Origin: an uncultured Cloacibacillus sp.
GTDB lineage: Bacteria; Synergistota; Synergistia; Synergistales; Synergistaceae
DNA: 9,357 bases
Assembly: GCA_900545755.1 (NCBI GenBank)
Contig: URAG01000083.1
Span: 1-9,357, forward strand
Direction of reading: 5' to 3'
Shown here in pieces: positions 1 through 5,583 of this stretch. The notes beneath the pieces are model-generated. The model did no database searches. It worked only from the letters and a program-made list of their open reading frames with translations, and was not told the origin of the DNA. Made by a program: the position numbers and the translations under genes. The number at the start of each line of letters is the position of its first letter. The stretch's first letter is position 1.

Positions 1-72
1 GAGTGCCGCAGCCGAGGTGCCAAACAAGGCATCGCTCGGCACGCACTCTGTTTTATTCTCACGGCTATCCAT
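1..72 (-). CDS. N-terminal 24 codons of an unrecognised protein, cut by the window edge
   Basis: The minus-strand ATG lies at 72-70. A strong Shine-Dalgarno sequence (AAGGAGG, about 76-83) sits at good spacing before it, and that sequence overlaps the stop codon of the upstream small ORF. The frame stays open to the left edge and encodes a polar start (MDSRENKTECVPSDALFG) followed by a Ser/Ala stretch. No signal peptide or known motif is visible in the 24 residues. The tight coupling to the upstream ORF says it belongs to the same minus-strand operon. The start is well supported; the function is unknown because too little of the gene is present. Confidence 0.6.
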   Translation of the reverse strand, partial: MDSRENKTECVPSDALFGTSAAAL

Positions 73-81
73 AGGTCCTCC

Positions 82-168
82 TTAGGCTTTGCGTTCGATT
101 TCAAACGCTTCGAGGGTAGTCCCTTTTGCGGCAGCGCGCAGCCCTCGCTTCTGCATCTCACTCGGCAT
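82..168 (-). CDS. Small 28-residue basic ORF, function unknown
   Basis: The ORF starts at ATG 168-166 and ends at TAA 84-82. Its start lies inside the upstream minus-strand gene, whose TGA is at 160-158, and its stop merges with the ribosome binding site of the next gene; such spacing is typical of translationally coupled genes. A weak GAGG precedes the start; a second ATG at 156-154 would give 24 residues. The product begins MPSEMQKRGLRAAAKG and ends in EAFEIERKA, and is basic with no membrane segment. I do not recognise a family. The same bases are open on the plus strand as an upstream extension of the DUF1538 frame, but that extension has no start signal and no DUF1538 character. Confidence 0.4.
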   Translation of the reverse strand: MPSEMQKRGLRAAAKGTTLEAFEIERKA

Positions 169-295
169 CGTCCTCGTGACGAAGCTCAAGCATGCGACGT
201 CGGTATTCCTGCACCGCAAGTTTCGCACGCTCGAGGCGGCGACGCTCGCGCGGCGAGAGAGACGAAGGATCGACCTCGTTTTCATAGACGTCCTC
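158..295 (-). pseudogene. C-terminal end of an unrecognised charged, helical protein, apparently truncated at its 5' side
   Basis: Reading minus-strand codons from about 295 down to the TGA at 160-158 gives a strongly charged, probably helical tail. It contains EDVYENEVDPSSLSPRE, then an Arg/Glu/Leu-rich helix, and ends LELRHEDDAE. Codon choice (CGC/CGT for Arg, GAG, CTC/CTT) fits the other genes here, whereas the plus-strand reading of the same bases needs several rare Arg codons (CGA, AGA, AGG). Upstream of about 295 this frame remains open only as the codon-aligned complement of the DUF1538 gene, so the true N-terminal part appears to be missing. The two following small ORFs are coupled to it. 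I cannot name a family; the real left/right limits of the fragment are uncertain by some 20 bases. Confidence 0.45.
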
Positions 296-301
296 GGCAA
301 G
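281..301. other. Probable rearrangement or assembly junction between two broken genes
   Basis: To the right, the plus strand encodes recognisable DUF1538 sequence beginning near VLGKQVLEVTAGAIP. To the left, the plus-strand translation stops being hydrophobic and DUF1538-like, and the minus strand instead carries a plausible coding end with coupled downstream ORFs. Both genes point into the junction and both lack their 5' parts. The exact base cannot be placed because both strands stay open across it. A natural inversion or deletion and a chimeric contig would look the same from this sequence. Confidence 0.5.
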
Positions 302-715
302 CAGGTGCTCGAGGTGACGGCTGGGGCTATTCCGGGCAAGGCGCTCAGCGTAAGCCTTTCCATCGGCATTGCAATCTCCGTCGGCCTCGCGATGCTGCGT
401 ATACTGACTGGACTGCCGCTCTTGTGGCTCATAGTCCCGGGCTACATGATCGCGCTTGTTTTGAGTTTTTTCGTGCCGACGATATTCACAGCCATAGCGT
501 TCGACTCTGGCGGCGTTGCTTCCGGCGCTATGACGGCGACATTTCTAATGCCGCTGGCGATGGGGCTTTGTACCTCGGTTGGAGGCGACGTGACTCAGGA
601 CGCTTTCGGCGTCGTTGCAATGGTGGCGATGACGCCGCTTATTACGATACAGCTTCTCGGACTTCTGTACGTGCGCGGAATGTCCGCCGTTAAGAAAAAG
701 GAGAATGCGATATAA
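287..715 (+). pseudogene. DUF1538 (UmpA/UmpB-like) membrane protein, 5'-truncated
   Basis: The translated sequence from about 287 onward matches the C-terminal half of the DUF1538 family. It runs from VLGKQVLEVTAGAIPGK, through a hydrophobic run (SLSIGIAISVGLAMLRI) and the LIVPGYMIALVLSFFVP segment, to the family hallmark AIAFDSGGVASGAMTATF and the closing DAFGVVAMVAMTPLITIQLLG. About four membrane segments are visible. From general knowledge, DUF1538 proteins are inner-membrane proteins, and paired copies (UmpA/UmpB) have been proposed to act in cation transport. The expected hydrophobic N-terminal segments are absent. The frame remains open back to a TTG at 89, but with no ribosome binding site and with Arg/Lys-rich sequence alien to the family. 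It ends in TAA at 713-715, overlapping the start of the P-II gene, an arrangement known for this family. The domain call is firm; the truncated status is an inference. Confidence 0.75.
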
Positions 716-1404
716 TGAACGCCGCAAATTCCCAAATATCCGGCGGCCTTAATTTCGTGACGGCCGTCGTGCAGCGCGAACACAGCGAAGATTACGCCGC
801 CTTCTTCCGCAGGCGCGGCGCGAATCTTGTTTACAGCTATCTGTGCGAAGGTACGGCGCAGAAGAAGATGCTGAGCCTTTGGGGGCTTGAGAAGAAAGAG
901 CGCCATGTTATATGTACACTATGCTCCGCGGAGACGGCGAACGACATTATGTCCGGCCTCGTCACGGAAATGCGCATAGACGCGCCGAACGAAGGCGTTG
1001 CGGTAATGCTCCCGGTAGAGTCGATAGCCGGGGCGTCGAACGCTAGTTACGAGCCTGGGGCAGGCGACGAAGAAGATTTTAGAAAGATGGTGGATGAAAT
1101 GAGGTATTCGCTGATAATAACGATAGCTGAGAAAGGCTGCGTGGACATAGTTATGGATGCGGCCAGAGAGGCCGGCGCGCGCGGCGGTACCGTCATCCAC
1201 GCGAAGGGCACCGCGGGCCGCATGGCGAAGTTCTTCGGCCTCACCATAGCCGAGGAAAAAGAAATGATCTACATTGTATCAGGCAAAGATTCCGAAGAGA
1301 CGATCGTCCGCTCGATAATAGACAGGGCGGGGCCGGGAACCCCGGCCAAGGCGGTTGCCTTCGCGCTCCCGGTCGCGCGTATAGCGGGTTTTTCGAAGCT
1401 GTAA
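715..1404 (+). CDS. P-II-family regulator with two tandem diverged P-II repeats
   Basis: This is a 229-residue soluble protein. Residues about 12-106 and 131-225 are two copies of the same ferredoxin-like P-II fold. Each begins with a beta strand (NFVTAVVQ; SLIITIAEK), has a helix followed by a glycine-rich turn (RRGANLVYSY; EAGARGGTVIHAKGT), and closes with a strand plus a near-identical tail (VAVMLPVESIAG; VAFALPVARIAG). The second copy keeps the GxRGGTVIHAKGT signature of P-II-like proteins; the first is more diverged. The T-loop with the uridylylated tyrosine of GlnB is not evident. P-II-like proteins sense nucleotides and bind partner proteins, often membrane transporters. Its overlap (TAATG) with the DUF1538 gene suggests it controls that protein. 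AAGGAG at 697-702 can serve as its ribosome binding site. The target and ligand are inferred, not shown. Confidence 0.85.
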   Translation: MNAANSQISGGLNFVTAVVQREHSEDYAAFFRRRGANLVYSYLCEGTAQKKMLSLWGLEKKERHVICTLCSAETANDIMSGLVTEMRIDAPNEGVAVMLPVESIAGASNASYEPGAGDEEDFRKMVDEMRYSLIITIAEKGCVDIVMDAAREAGARGGTVIHAKGTAGRMAKFFGLTIAEEKEMIYIVSGKDSEETIVRSIIDRAGPGTPAKAVAFALPVARIAGFSKL

Positions 1405-1505
1405 TTTTTTCGCAGGCGTACACTTACGCGTCGGACGGCGTCACGTCATCTGGAGCTTTACCATGCCGCCCCAGAGAAAAATTATATGAACGTCGTTAAA
1501 AAATC

Positions 1506-1534
1506 TTGACAAATCAGCGTCTGTTTGCTATCCT
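1506..1534 (+). promoter_or_regulatory. Sigma-70-type promoter of the T-box transporter unit
   Basis: A perfect -35 TTGACA (1506-1511) and a -10 TATCCT (1529-1534) are separated by 17 bases. Transcription would begin near 1541, just ahead of the first Stem I bases of the T-box leader, which supports the assignment. The 100 bases between the P-II gene and this promoter show no other clear signal. Confidence 0.8.
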
Positions 1535-1741
1535 TCTCCACGCTTGAAATGCGATGACGCAGAGTAGTAGCCGGGGAAGCGCTTTCAGAGAAGTGCCGGT
1601 AGGTGCGAGGCATCAAGAGGGCGGAACCGGGGAACTCGCTGTAGCAGCAGCCATACCGAACCAAGTAAGCGTGGACGGGTGCTCCCGTAACAGGGCTGGG
1701 ACATGTCGGTGTCCCGATGAGCGCGTCCTCTATAGGGACGA

Positions 1742-1784
1742 AGAAGAGTGGTACCGCGGAAGGTTTAATCCTTTCGTCTCTTCT
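1742..1784 (+). promoter_or_regulatory. T-box antiterminator
   Basis: AGAAGAG (1742-1748) can pair perfectly with CTCTTCT (1778-1784). GGAAGG (1758-1763) can pair with CCTTTC (1770-1775). The TGGTACC bulge (1749-1755) is left free to bind the tRNA 3' end. The downstream strands are the same bases that form the 5' arm of the terminator, so the two structures exclude each other. Confidence 0.8.
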
Positions 1785-1817
1785 GCATGTAGCAGGAGGG
1801 ACGAAAGGATTTTTTTG
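1767..1817 (+). terminator. T-box intrinsic terminator
   Basis: A 20-bp stem pairs 1767-1786 with 1792-1811, with a few G-U pairs and a five-base loop (ATGTA). A run of T follows (1810-1816). It is the default off state of the leader when the tRNA is charged. Confidence 0.92.
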
Positions 1818-1860
1818 TTCCTCTTGATAAGCGGAATATTTTTTGCAGGAGGAAACAGTA

Positions 1861-3060
1861 ATGAAAAATGGAAATTGCGCAAAAGCATCGTTCTTCGCCG
1901 CATTCTCTGTCGGCGCGGTTCTCTTCTCGGCCCACGCGGGCGGCGGCTTCGCGACGGGCAACCAGGCTAATACCTATTATGTATGCCTCGGCTGGACCGG
2001 AGTCATCTCCGCTGTGCTTGCTATGCTGCTGCTGACGCTGACGATGCGTCAGGCCATGGTGATGTACAACTCTCGCGGGCTCACGAATCACAAACAGCTT
2101 TTCGAGACGCTCTATCATCCATACGACAAACTGGTCTGGGTTTTCGAATTGTTTTTCTATATTATGGTGCTTATGGCCGTGGCTGCGGCGATATCCGGCG
2201 CGGCTTCTGCGTTGACTGTTTATTTCGGCCTCAACTACTACATCGGCGTCGTATCAGTTGGAGCGGTCGTCTTGCTGCTGACCATCTTCGGCGCCGGCGT
2301 CGTGCGCGCGGCCTCTACTTATATGGGGCTTGCGATACTCGCGACGGCGATTACGATATACGCGGTCGGCATATTCAAGAGCAATAGCTCAATATTCTCC
2401 GTCATGCTCGCGGACTTTGGCTCGCAAGGGTTTTCAAAAATGCCTGAGGCAGTGTTCAACGCCTTTGTCTACGCTGGCTTCCAATGCGTTACTCTGCCGA
2501 CTATGGTGGCGTGCGGTACGATAATGAAGAGCCGCGGCGACTGCGCCAAATCAATGTGGATATCCTTCGTCCTCAACACCGCCGCGCTTGGCCTTTCCGT
2601 ATTGATGCTGTTGTCTTGGAAAGACGTATATACAGCTATAGAAGGAGGCAGCGTCATACCGACTCTTACGATATGCGGCGTAATGGATATAAGCGTGCTG
2701 ACTGTCGTCTACGGTGTCTGCCTGCTGCTCTGCCTCATATCGACGGCGGTCACTACGATATTCGGCTTTGTCGCGCGCTTTGAGAGCCATTCTATATTCC
2801 GCGGGATAAAGTCTGCTCCTCTGCGCGGGGCGGTGGTGTCGGCCTTTATAATAGTTCTTTCGATGTCCATATCGATGATGGGATTGACCAACATCATTAA
2901 ATACGGCTACGGCTACTGCGGCTATCTTGGAATAGCGGCTGTTGTAGTGCCGTTCCTGACTGTAGGAGTTTATAAAAACCGCCGCTGGTTCGCCGAACAC
3001 GGCGAAGCGAAGAGCTCCGTCTGCGAAATAACCGCGGAACCTGCGAGCGCGGCTAAATAG
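1861..3060 (+). CDS. YkvI-family (COG3949) integral membrane transporter under T-box control
   Basis: This is a 399-residue, very hydrophobic protein with roughly ten membrane helices. The first helix holds a small-residue break, GAVLFSAHAGGGFATGN (residues 18-34), resembling the unwound TM1 of LeuT-fold/APC transporters and the GAGFASG motif of YkvI proteins. Further helices fall near residues 46-62, 92-115, 127-148, 152-172, 200-222, 233-251, 272-303, 322-343 and 350-371, before a short polar tail. The ATG at 1861 is chosen because GGAGG (1848-1852) lies 8 bases before it; an in-frame TTG at 1843 precedes that site and is unlikely. The family is largely uncharacterised. Control by a T-box argues that the substrate is an amino acid or related to the sensed tRNA's amino acid. 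No terminator is evident before the next gene 71 bases on, so co-transcription is likely. Confidence 0.85.
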   Translation: MKNGNCAKASFFAAFSVGAVLFSAHAGGGFATGNQANTYYVCLGWTGVISAVLAMLLLTLTMRQAMVMYNSRGLTNHKQLFETLYHPYDKLVWVFELFFYIMVLMAVAAAISGAASALTVYFGLNYYIGVVSVGAVVLLLTIFGAGVVRAASTYMGLAILATAITIYAVGIFKSNSSIFSVMLADFGSQGFSKMPEAVFNAFVYAGFQCVTLPTMVACGTIMKSRGDCAKSMWISFVLNTAALGLSVLMLLSWKDVYTAIEGGSVIPTLTICGVMDISVLTVVYGVCLLLCLISTAVTTIFGFVARFESHSIFRGIKSAPLRGAVVSAFIIVLSMSISMMGLTNIIKYGYGYCGYLGIAAVVVPFLTVGVYKNRRWFAEHGEAKSSVCEITAEPASAAK

Positions 3061-3131
3061 CGAAAAGCGCTGAAACGGCGTGTGAAATTTATATAGAAAC
3101 GCAAGAATCATCGAAAGGAGCAATATTTAAG

Positions 3132-4196
3132 ATGCACAGGACAATGTTCCCTGGATACACGGTCGGCACTGACGCCTACGACGACGTAGCCTCCGTATGC
3201 GAGCAGTACGGCAGGAAGGTGGTCATAATCGGCGGCGAGAAAGCTCTCGCTGCGGCGAAAGATAAAATACTCAAGGCGATAGAGGATTCGAAGCTTGAGG
3301 TCATAGGCGTCTATTGGTACGGCGGCGAAGCGTCGCTCGAGAATGTCGAGATGCTGCGCCCGAAGGCGGCGGACGCTGACATGATCTTCGCCGTCGGCGG
3401 CGGAAAAGCGATAGACACCTGTAAGGTGCTCGCGCACGACACGAAGCGTCCCTTCTTCACGTTCCCGACGATAGCCTCGACCTGCGCGGCCTGCACCAGC
3501 CTTGGCATCGTCTATCATCCAGACGGAAGCCTCCGCGAATACTCGTTCTCAAAAATTCCGCCGAACCACATATTTATCGACACGCAGATAATCGCTGACG
3601 CCCCAGTCAAATACCTGTGGGCCGGAATGGGCGACACGATGGCGAAGCACTACGAATGCACCATTTCGTCCCGCAACGACACGCCGCTTCACTCCGACGC
3701 GATGGGCATAGCGCTCAGCACCATGTGCGCCGCGCCTGTAATCCGCTGGGGCCGCCAGGCGATGACCGACTGCGAGGCTCATCGCGTCAGCGAAGAGCTA
3801 ACGGAAGTCATACTCGCTATAATTGTATCGACTGGCTTTGTATCTAACTTTGTCCAGGTCGACTATACGACAGGGATGGCACACGCCCTCTACAACGGCT
3901 TTACGATACTTCCTGCGATAGAGGCCAACCATCACCTGCACGGCGAAATAGTCTCCTACGGAATCCTTGTCATGCTCACTGTCGACAAGCAGTACGAAGA
4001 GCGTGACCGCGTCCTCGCCTTCAACAAATCCATAGGGCTGCCGACGCGTCTCGCCGATATCGACGTTACGCCTGAAGACCTCGCCGCCGCGACCGAGAAG
4101 GCGCTCAAGGGCATCGATGTACGCGTCTACCCGTACGAGGTTACGCAGCAGATGCTGATAGACGGTATTAAAGAACTCGAGGAGCTTCAGAAATAA
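3132..4196 (+). CDS. GldA-like metal-dependent alcohol (glycerol-type) dehydrogenase
   Basis: This 354-residue protein belongs to the iron-containing alcohol dehydrogenase superfamily, glycerol dehydrogenase branch, and should reduce or oxidise a small hydroxy compound with NAD(H). Visible motifs are the nucleotide-binding AVGGGKAIDTCKV (87-99), TIASTCAACTSLGIVY (113-128), and metal-ligand candidates Asp168 in GMGDTMAKHYE, His251 in GMAHALYNG and His270 in HHLHGEIVSYG. The Asp-to-first-His spacing matches GldA. The start at ATG 3132 follows AAAGGAG (3114-3120). It lies 71 bases after the transporter without a clear terminator, so the T-box may control it too. True substrate is unknown: many proteins named glycerol dehydrogenase act on other polyols or on keto acids, and I do not assign gldA itself. 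Confidence 0.85.
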   Translation: MHRTMFPGYTVGTDAYDDVASVCEQYGRKVVIIGGEKALAAAKDKILKAIEDSKLEVIGVYWYGGEASLENVEMLRPKAADADMIFAVGGGKAIDTCKVLAHDTKRPFFTFPTIASTCAACTSLGIVYHPDGSLREYSFSKIPPNHIFIDTQIIADAPVKYLWAGMGDTMAKHYECTISSRNDTPLHSDAMGIALSTMCAAPVIRWGRQAMTDCEAHRVSEELTEVILAIIVSTGFVSNFVQVDYTTGMAHALYNGFTILPAIEANHHLHGEIVSYGILVMLTVDKQYEERDRVLAFNKSIGLPTRLADIDVTPEDLAAATEKALKGIDVRVYPYEVTQQMLIDGIKELEELQK

Positions 4197-4228
4197 CGAC
4201 GGATGGAATAATTTATGCAACAGCGGAG

Positions 4229-4261
4229 GAGGCCGCGCGGACGAACTAACCGCGCGGCCTC
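4229..4261 (+). terminator. Strong GC hairpin after the dehydrogenase gene
   Basis: A perfect 12-bp stem pairs GAGGCCGCGCGG (4229-4240) with its complement (4250-4261) around a nine-base loop. The following bases (TTCTAT) form only a weak U tract. It probably ends the transporter-dehydrogenase transcript, although such a hairpin could also only stabilise the 3' end. Confidence 0.7.
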
Positions 4262-4271
4262 TTCTATGCGA

Positions 4272-4280
4272 TGCTATAAT
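4272..4280 (+). promoter_or_regulatory. Extended -10 promoter for the aldo/keto reductase gene
   Basis: TGCTATAAT has a consensus -10 hexamer (4275-4280) with the upstream TG of an extended -10. No -35 match is seen; that position falls in the preceding terminator stem. Transcription would start near 4287, which supports ATG 4325 as the start codon. Confidence 0.6.
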
Positions 4281-4324
4281 TTTTGCGTAAAATCACGACG
4301 TATGGCATGAAGCGGAGTGGAGCT

Positions 4325-5179
4325 ATGAAGCATACGGTAAAATTAAAAAACGGTGCGGAGGTGCCAGCGCTCGGACTCGGCTCGTGGTACCTCGGCGACG
4401 ATGCGGGCAGACGCGCGCGCGAAATTGAGGCGCTGCGCACAGGCATAGCAAATGGCATGACGCTGATAGATACGGCGGAAATGTACGGTGGCGGGCGCAG
4501 CGAGCGACTCGTCGGCGAAGCTATAAAGGGGAAGGAGCGCGGTAAACTTTTCATTGTATCCAAGGTGCTGCCGAACAACGCGGGACGACGTGGAATTTTC
4601 AGAAGCTGCGAGGAAAGTCTGAAACGGCTTGGCGTCGGTTATCTCGACCTGTATCTGCTGCACTGGCGTGGAAGCGTGCCGCTTGCCGAGACTGTCGAGT
4701 GCATGGAAAAGCTTGCGCGCGACGGTCTAATACGCGGCTGGGGCGTCTCGAATTTCGACACGGACGATATGATGGAGCTTTGGCGCGTAAAGGGCGGCGA
4801 CGGCTGCCTCGTGAACCAGGTGCTCTACCACGCTGCGTCGCGCGGCATAGAGTACAGCCTGCTGCCGTGGATGAGGGAGCGCGGCGTCGCGCTGATGGCC
4901 TATTGCCCGCTTGCGCAGGGCGGAAGCCTGCGGCGCGGCCTCTTCCGTTCGCGCGTGTTGAACGATATAGCCGCCAGCCGCGGCGCGTCCGTCGCGCAGA
5001 TACTTCTAGCCTGGGCCGTACGCGGCGGAGACACCGTCGCGATCCCGCGCAGCTCGTCGTCTGATCATACGGTTGAAAACGCCTGTGCTGACGCTATAGA
5101 GCTGACTGCGGCGGAGCTTGCCGCGATAGATGTGGAATTTGCGCCGCCGAAGCGCAAAGAGCCGCTAGACATACAATAG
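4325..5179 (+). CDS. yeaE: YeaE-like aldo/keto reductase
   Basis: This 284-residue NADPH-dependent reductase has the same length as E. coli YeaE as I recall it, and close resemblance through the whole chain. The aldo/keto reductase tetrad is complete: Asp49 and Tyr54 in LIDTAEMYGGG, Lys80 in VSKVLP, and His113 in LYLLHWRG. Also present are GLIRGWGVSNFD (134-145), NQVLYHAASRGIEYSLLPW (164-182), MAYCPLAQGG and the cofactor-binding AIPRSSSSDHTVENA (239-253). The fold is a cytosolic TIM barrel, and YeaE reduces methylglyoxal and related aldehydes in E. coli. ATG 4325 is preferred because GGAG precedes it at about 4317 and a TTG at 4283 would lie upstream of the likely transcript start. It stands as a single-gene unit between a hairpin and a convergent tRNA gene. 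Confidence 0.88.
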   Translation: MKHTVKLKNGAEVPALGLGSWYLGDDAGRRAREIEALRTGIANGMTLIDTAEMYGGGRSERLVGEAIKGKERGKLFIVSKVLPNNAGRRGIFRSCEESLKRLGVGYLDLYLLHWRGSVPLAETVECMEKLARDGLIRGWGVSNFDTDDMMELWRVKGGDGCLVNQVLYHAASRGIEYSLLPWMRERGVALMAYCPLAQGGSLRRGLFRSRVLNDIAASRGASVAQILLAWAVRGGDTVAIPRSSSSDHTVENACADAIELTAAELAAIDVEFAPPKRKEPLDIQ

Positions 5180-5218
5180 CTCTGAGCTCCGGAGAAAATA
5201 ACGAAAAGGCCGAAGTTT

Positions 5219-5233
5219 GCGGGGAAACTCCGC
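5219..5233 (+). terminator. Weak hairpin downstream of the aldo/keto reductase
   Basis: GCGGGG (5219-5224) pairs with CTCCGC (5228-5233) around AAA, with one G-U pair. A pyrimidine-rich stretch ending CTCTTTTG follows at some distance. It could end the reductase transcript, but the U tract is not adjacent. Confidence 0.35.
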
Positions 5234-5260
5234 GCGCTTCTGTCTCTTTTGTGCGTATAT

Positions 5261-5297
5261 GAAAATCAGCCACGGCACAAAATCTGCCAAGGCTGAT
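5261..5297 (-). terminator. Terminator of the tRNA-Ser gene
   Basis: On the minus strand, ATCAGCC pairs with GGCTGAT and GGCA with TGCC around a short loop (5265-5297), and TTTTC follows (5264-5260). It lies 15 bases beyond the tRNA 3' end. Confidence 0.65.
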
Positions 5298-5311
5298 AAA
5301 AAGCACAAAAA

Positions 5312-5404
5312 TGGCGGAGAGGGTGGGATTTGAACCCACGTAGCGGCTCAGCACCGCTAAGACGATTTCGAGTCGCCCGCCTTCGACCGCTCGGCCATCT
5401 CTCC
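5312..5404 (-). tRNA. tRNA-Ser, anticodon CGA
   Basis: Read on the minus strand, the RNA begins GGAGAGATGGCCGAGCGG and ends CTCTCCG followed by an encoded CCA. The anticodon stem GGCGA/TCGTC closes the loop CTCGAAA, giving anticodon CGA, which reads UCG. It has the long variable arm expected of a class II tRNA (AGCGG/CCGCT), a T arm GTGGG-TTCAAAT-CCCAC, and a G73 discriminator typical of serine tRNAs. The last acceptor pair is an A-C mismatch. Confidence 0.95.
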
Positions 5405-5427
5405 GCGTCTCACAAAAGACGCAGAAT

Positions 5428-5455
5428 ATTATAGCCTATTTCTGCGACTTTGCAA
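5428..5455 (-). promoter_or_regulatory. Promoter of the tRNA-Ser gene
   Basis: On the minus strand, -35 TTGCAA (5455-5450) and consensus -10 TATAAT (5433-5428) are 16 bases apart. The transcript would start near 5421, giving a leader of about 17 bases. That leader forms a GCGTCT/AGACGC hairpin (5405-5422) directly before the mature tRNA end. Confidence 0.75.
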
Positions 5456-5500
5456 GCGCCGCGAAAAAGCGAATTTTGCAATATTTGGTTTTACAGTATA

Positions 5501-5529
5501 TTGTTGTGCCGTCGGTCTTGTACTATACT
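5501..5529 (+). promoter_or_regulatory. Promoter of the yhdT-panF operon
   Basis: -35-like TTGTTG (5501-5506) and -10 TATACT (5524-5529) have a 17-base spacer, placed about 55 bases before the first start codon. It is divergent from the tRNA promoter, so the two share a short control region. Confidence 0.6.
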
Positions 5530-5583
5530 TTCTCGTCATAGTACGCGTTGCGCGCGTGAATGTATCTTTATGGAGGGGTCGCT

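Larger units (their letters stand above)
1541..1817 (+). ncRNA. T-box riboswitch leader upstream of the YkvI-family transporter
   Basis: The leader binds uncharged tRNA and then lets transcription continue. The conserved T-box sequence AGAGTGGTACCGCGG is at 1745-1759. Stem I shows a K-turn motif (GATGA, 1553-1557), an AGTA side of the specifier loop (within 1562-1569) facing GGAACTCG (1631-1638), and paired CCGG blocks (1571-1574 with 1627-1630). It also has CGCTTTC/GAGGGCG pairing and the distal AGAGAAG with GTGCC/GGCAT closing a GGTAGGTGCGA loop. Stem II may pair CAGCC (1648-1652) with GGCTG (1694-1698), enclosing AGTAAGC and the ACGGG/CCCGT hairpin (1675-1688, IIA/B). GGGACA/TGTCCC (1698-1715) fits Stem III. 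The UGGU bulge sequence best pairs with a tRNA having A73, or G73 by wobble. The specifier reads UCG (Ser) if the common GAAC-NNN spacing holds, or CUC (Leu) if a purine must follow it. Confidence 0.93.

Noticed and set aside
82..432. A 116-codon minus-strand frame starting at 432
   Set aside because: Its first two thirds are antisense to DUF1538 or out of frame with the better minus-strand gene; only the last 28 codons are supported as a separate small ORF.
1538..1674. An 8-bp pairing CCACGCTT/AAGCGTGG that could close Stem I with a GAACCAAG specifier loop
   Set aside because: The 5' arm begins before the predicted transcript start and the 3' arm falls in the conserved Stem II AGTAAGC region; the AGTA/GAA arrangement at 1562-1638 fits Stem I better.
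1482..1961. A 159-codon minus-strand frame over the T-box leader
   Set aside because: It lies over conserved RNA structure, and the product looks like no protein family.
1554..1970. A plus-strand open frame across the T-box leader
   Set aside because: It runs through the structured leader and terminator, has no ribosome binding site, and overlaps the well-supported transporter in another frame.
3069..3083. A small GCGCTG/CGGCGT hairpin after the transporter gene
   Set aside because: It relies on G-U pairs and is not followed by a T run, so I do not call it a terminator.
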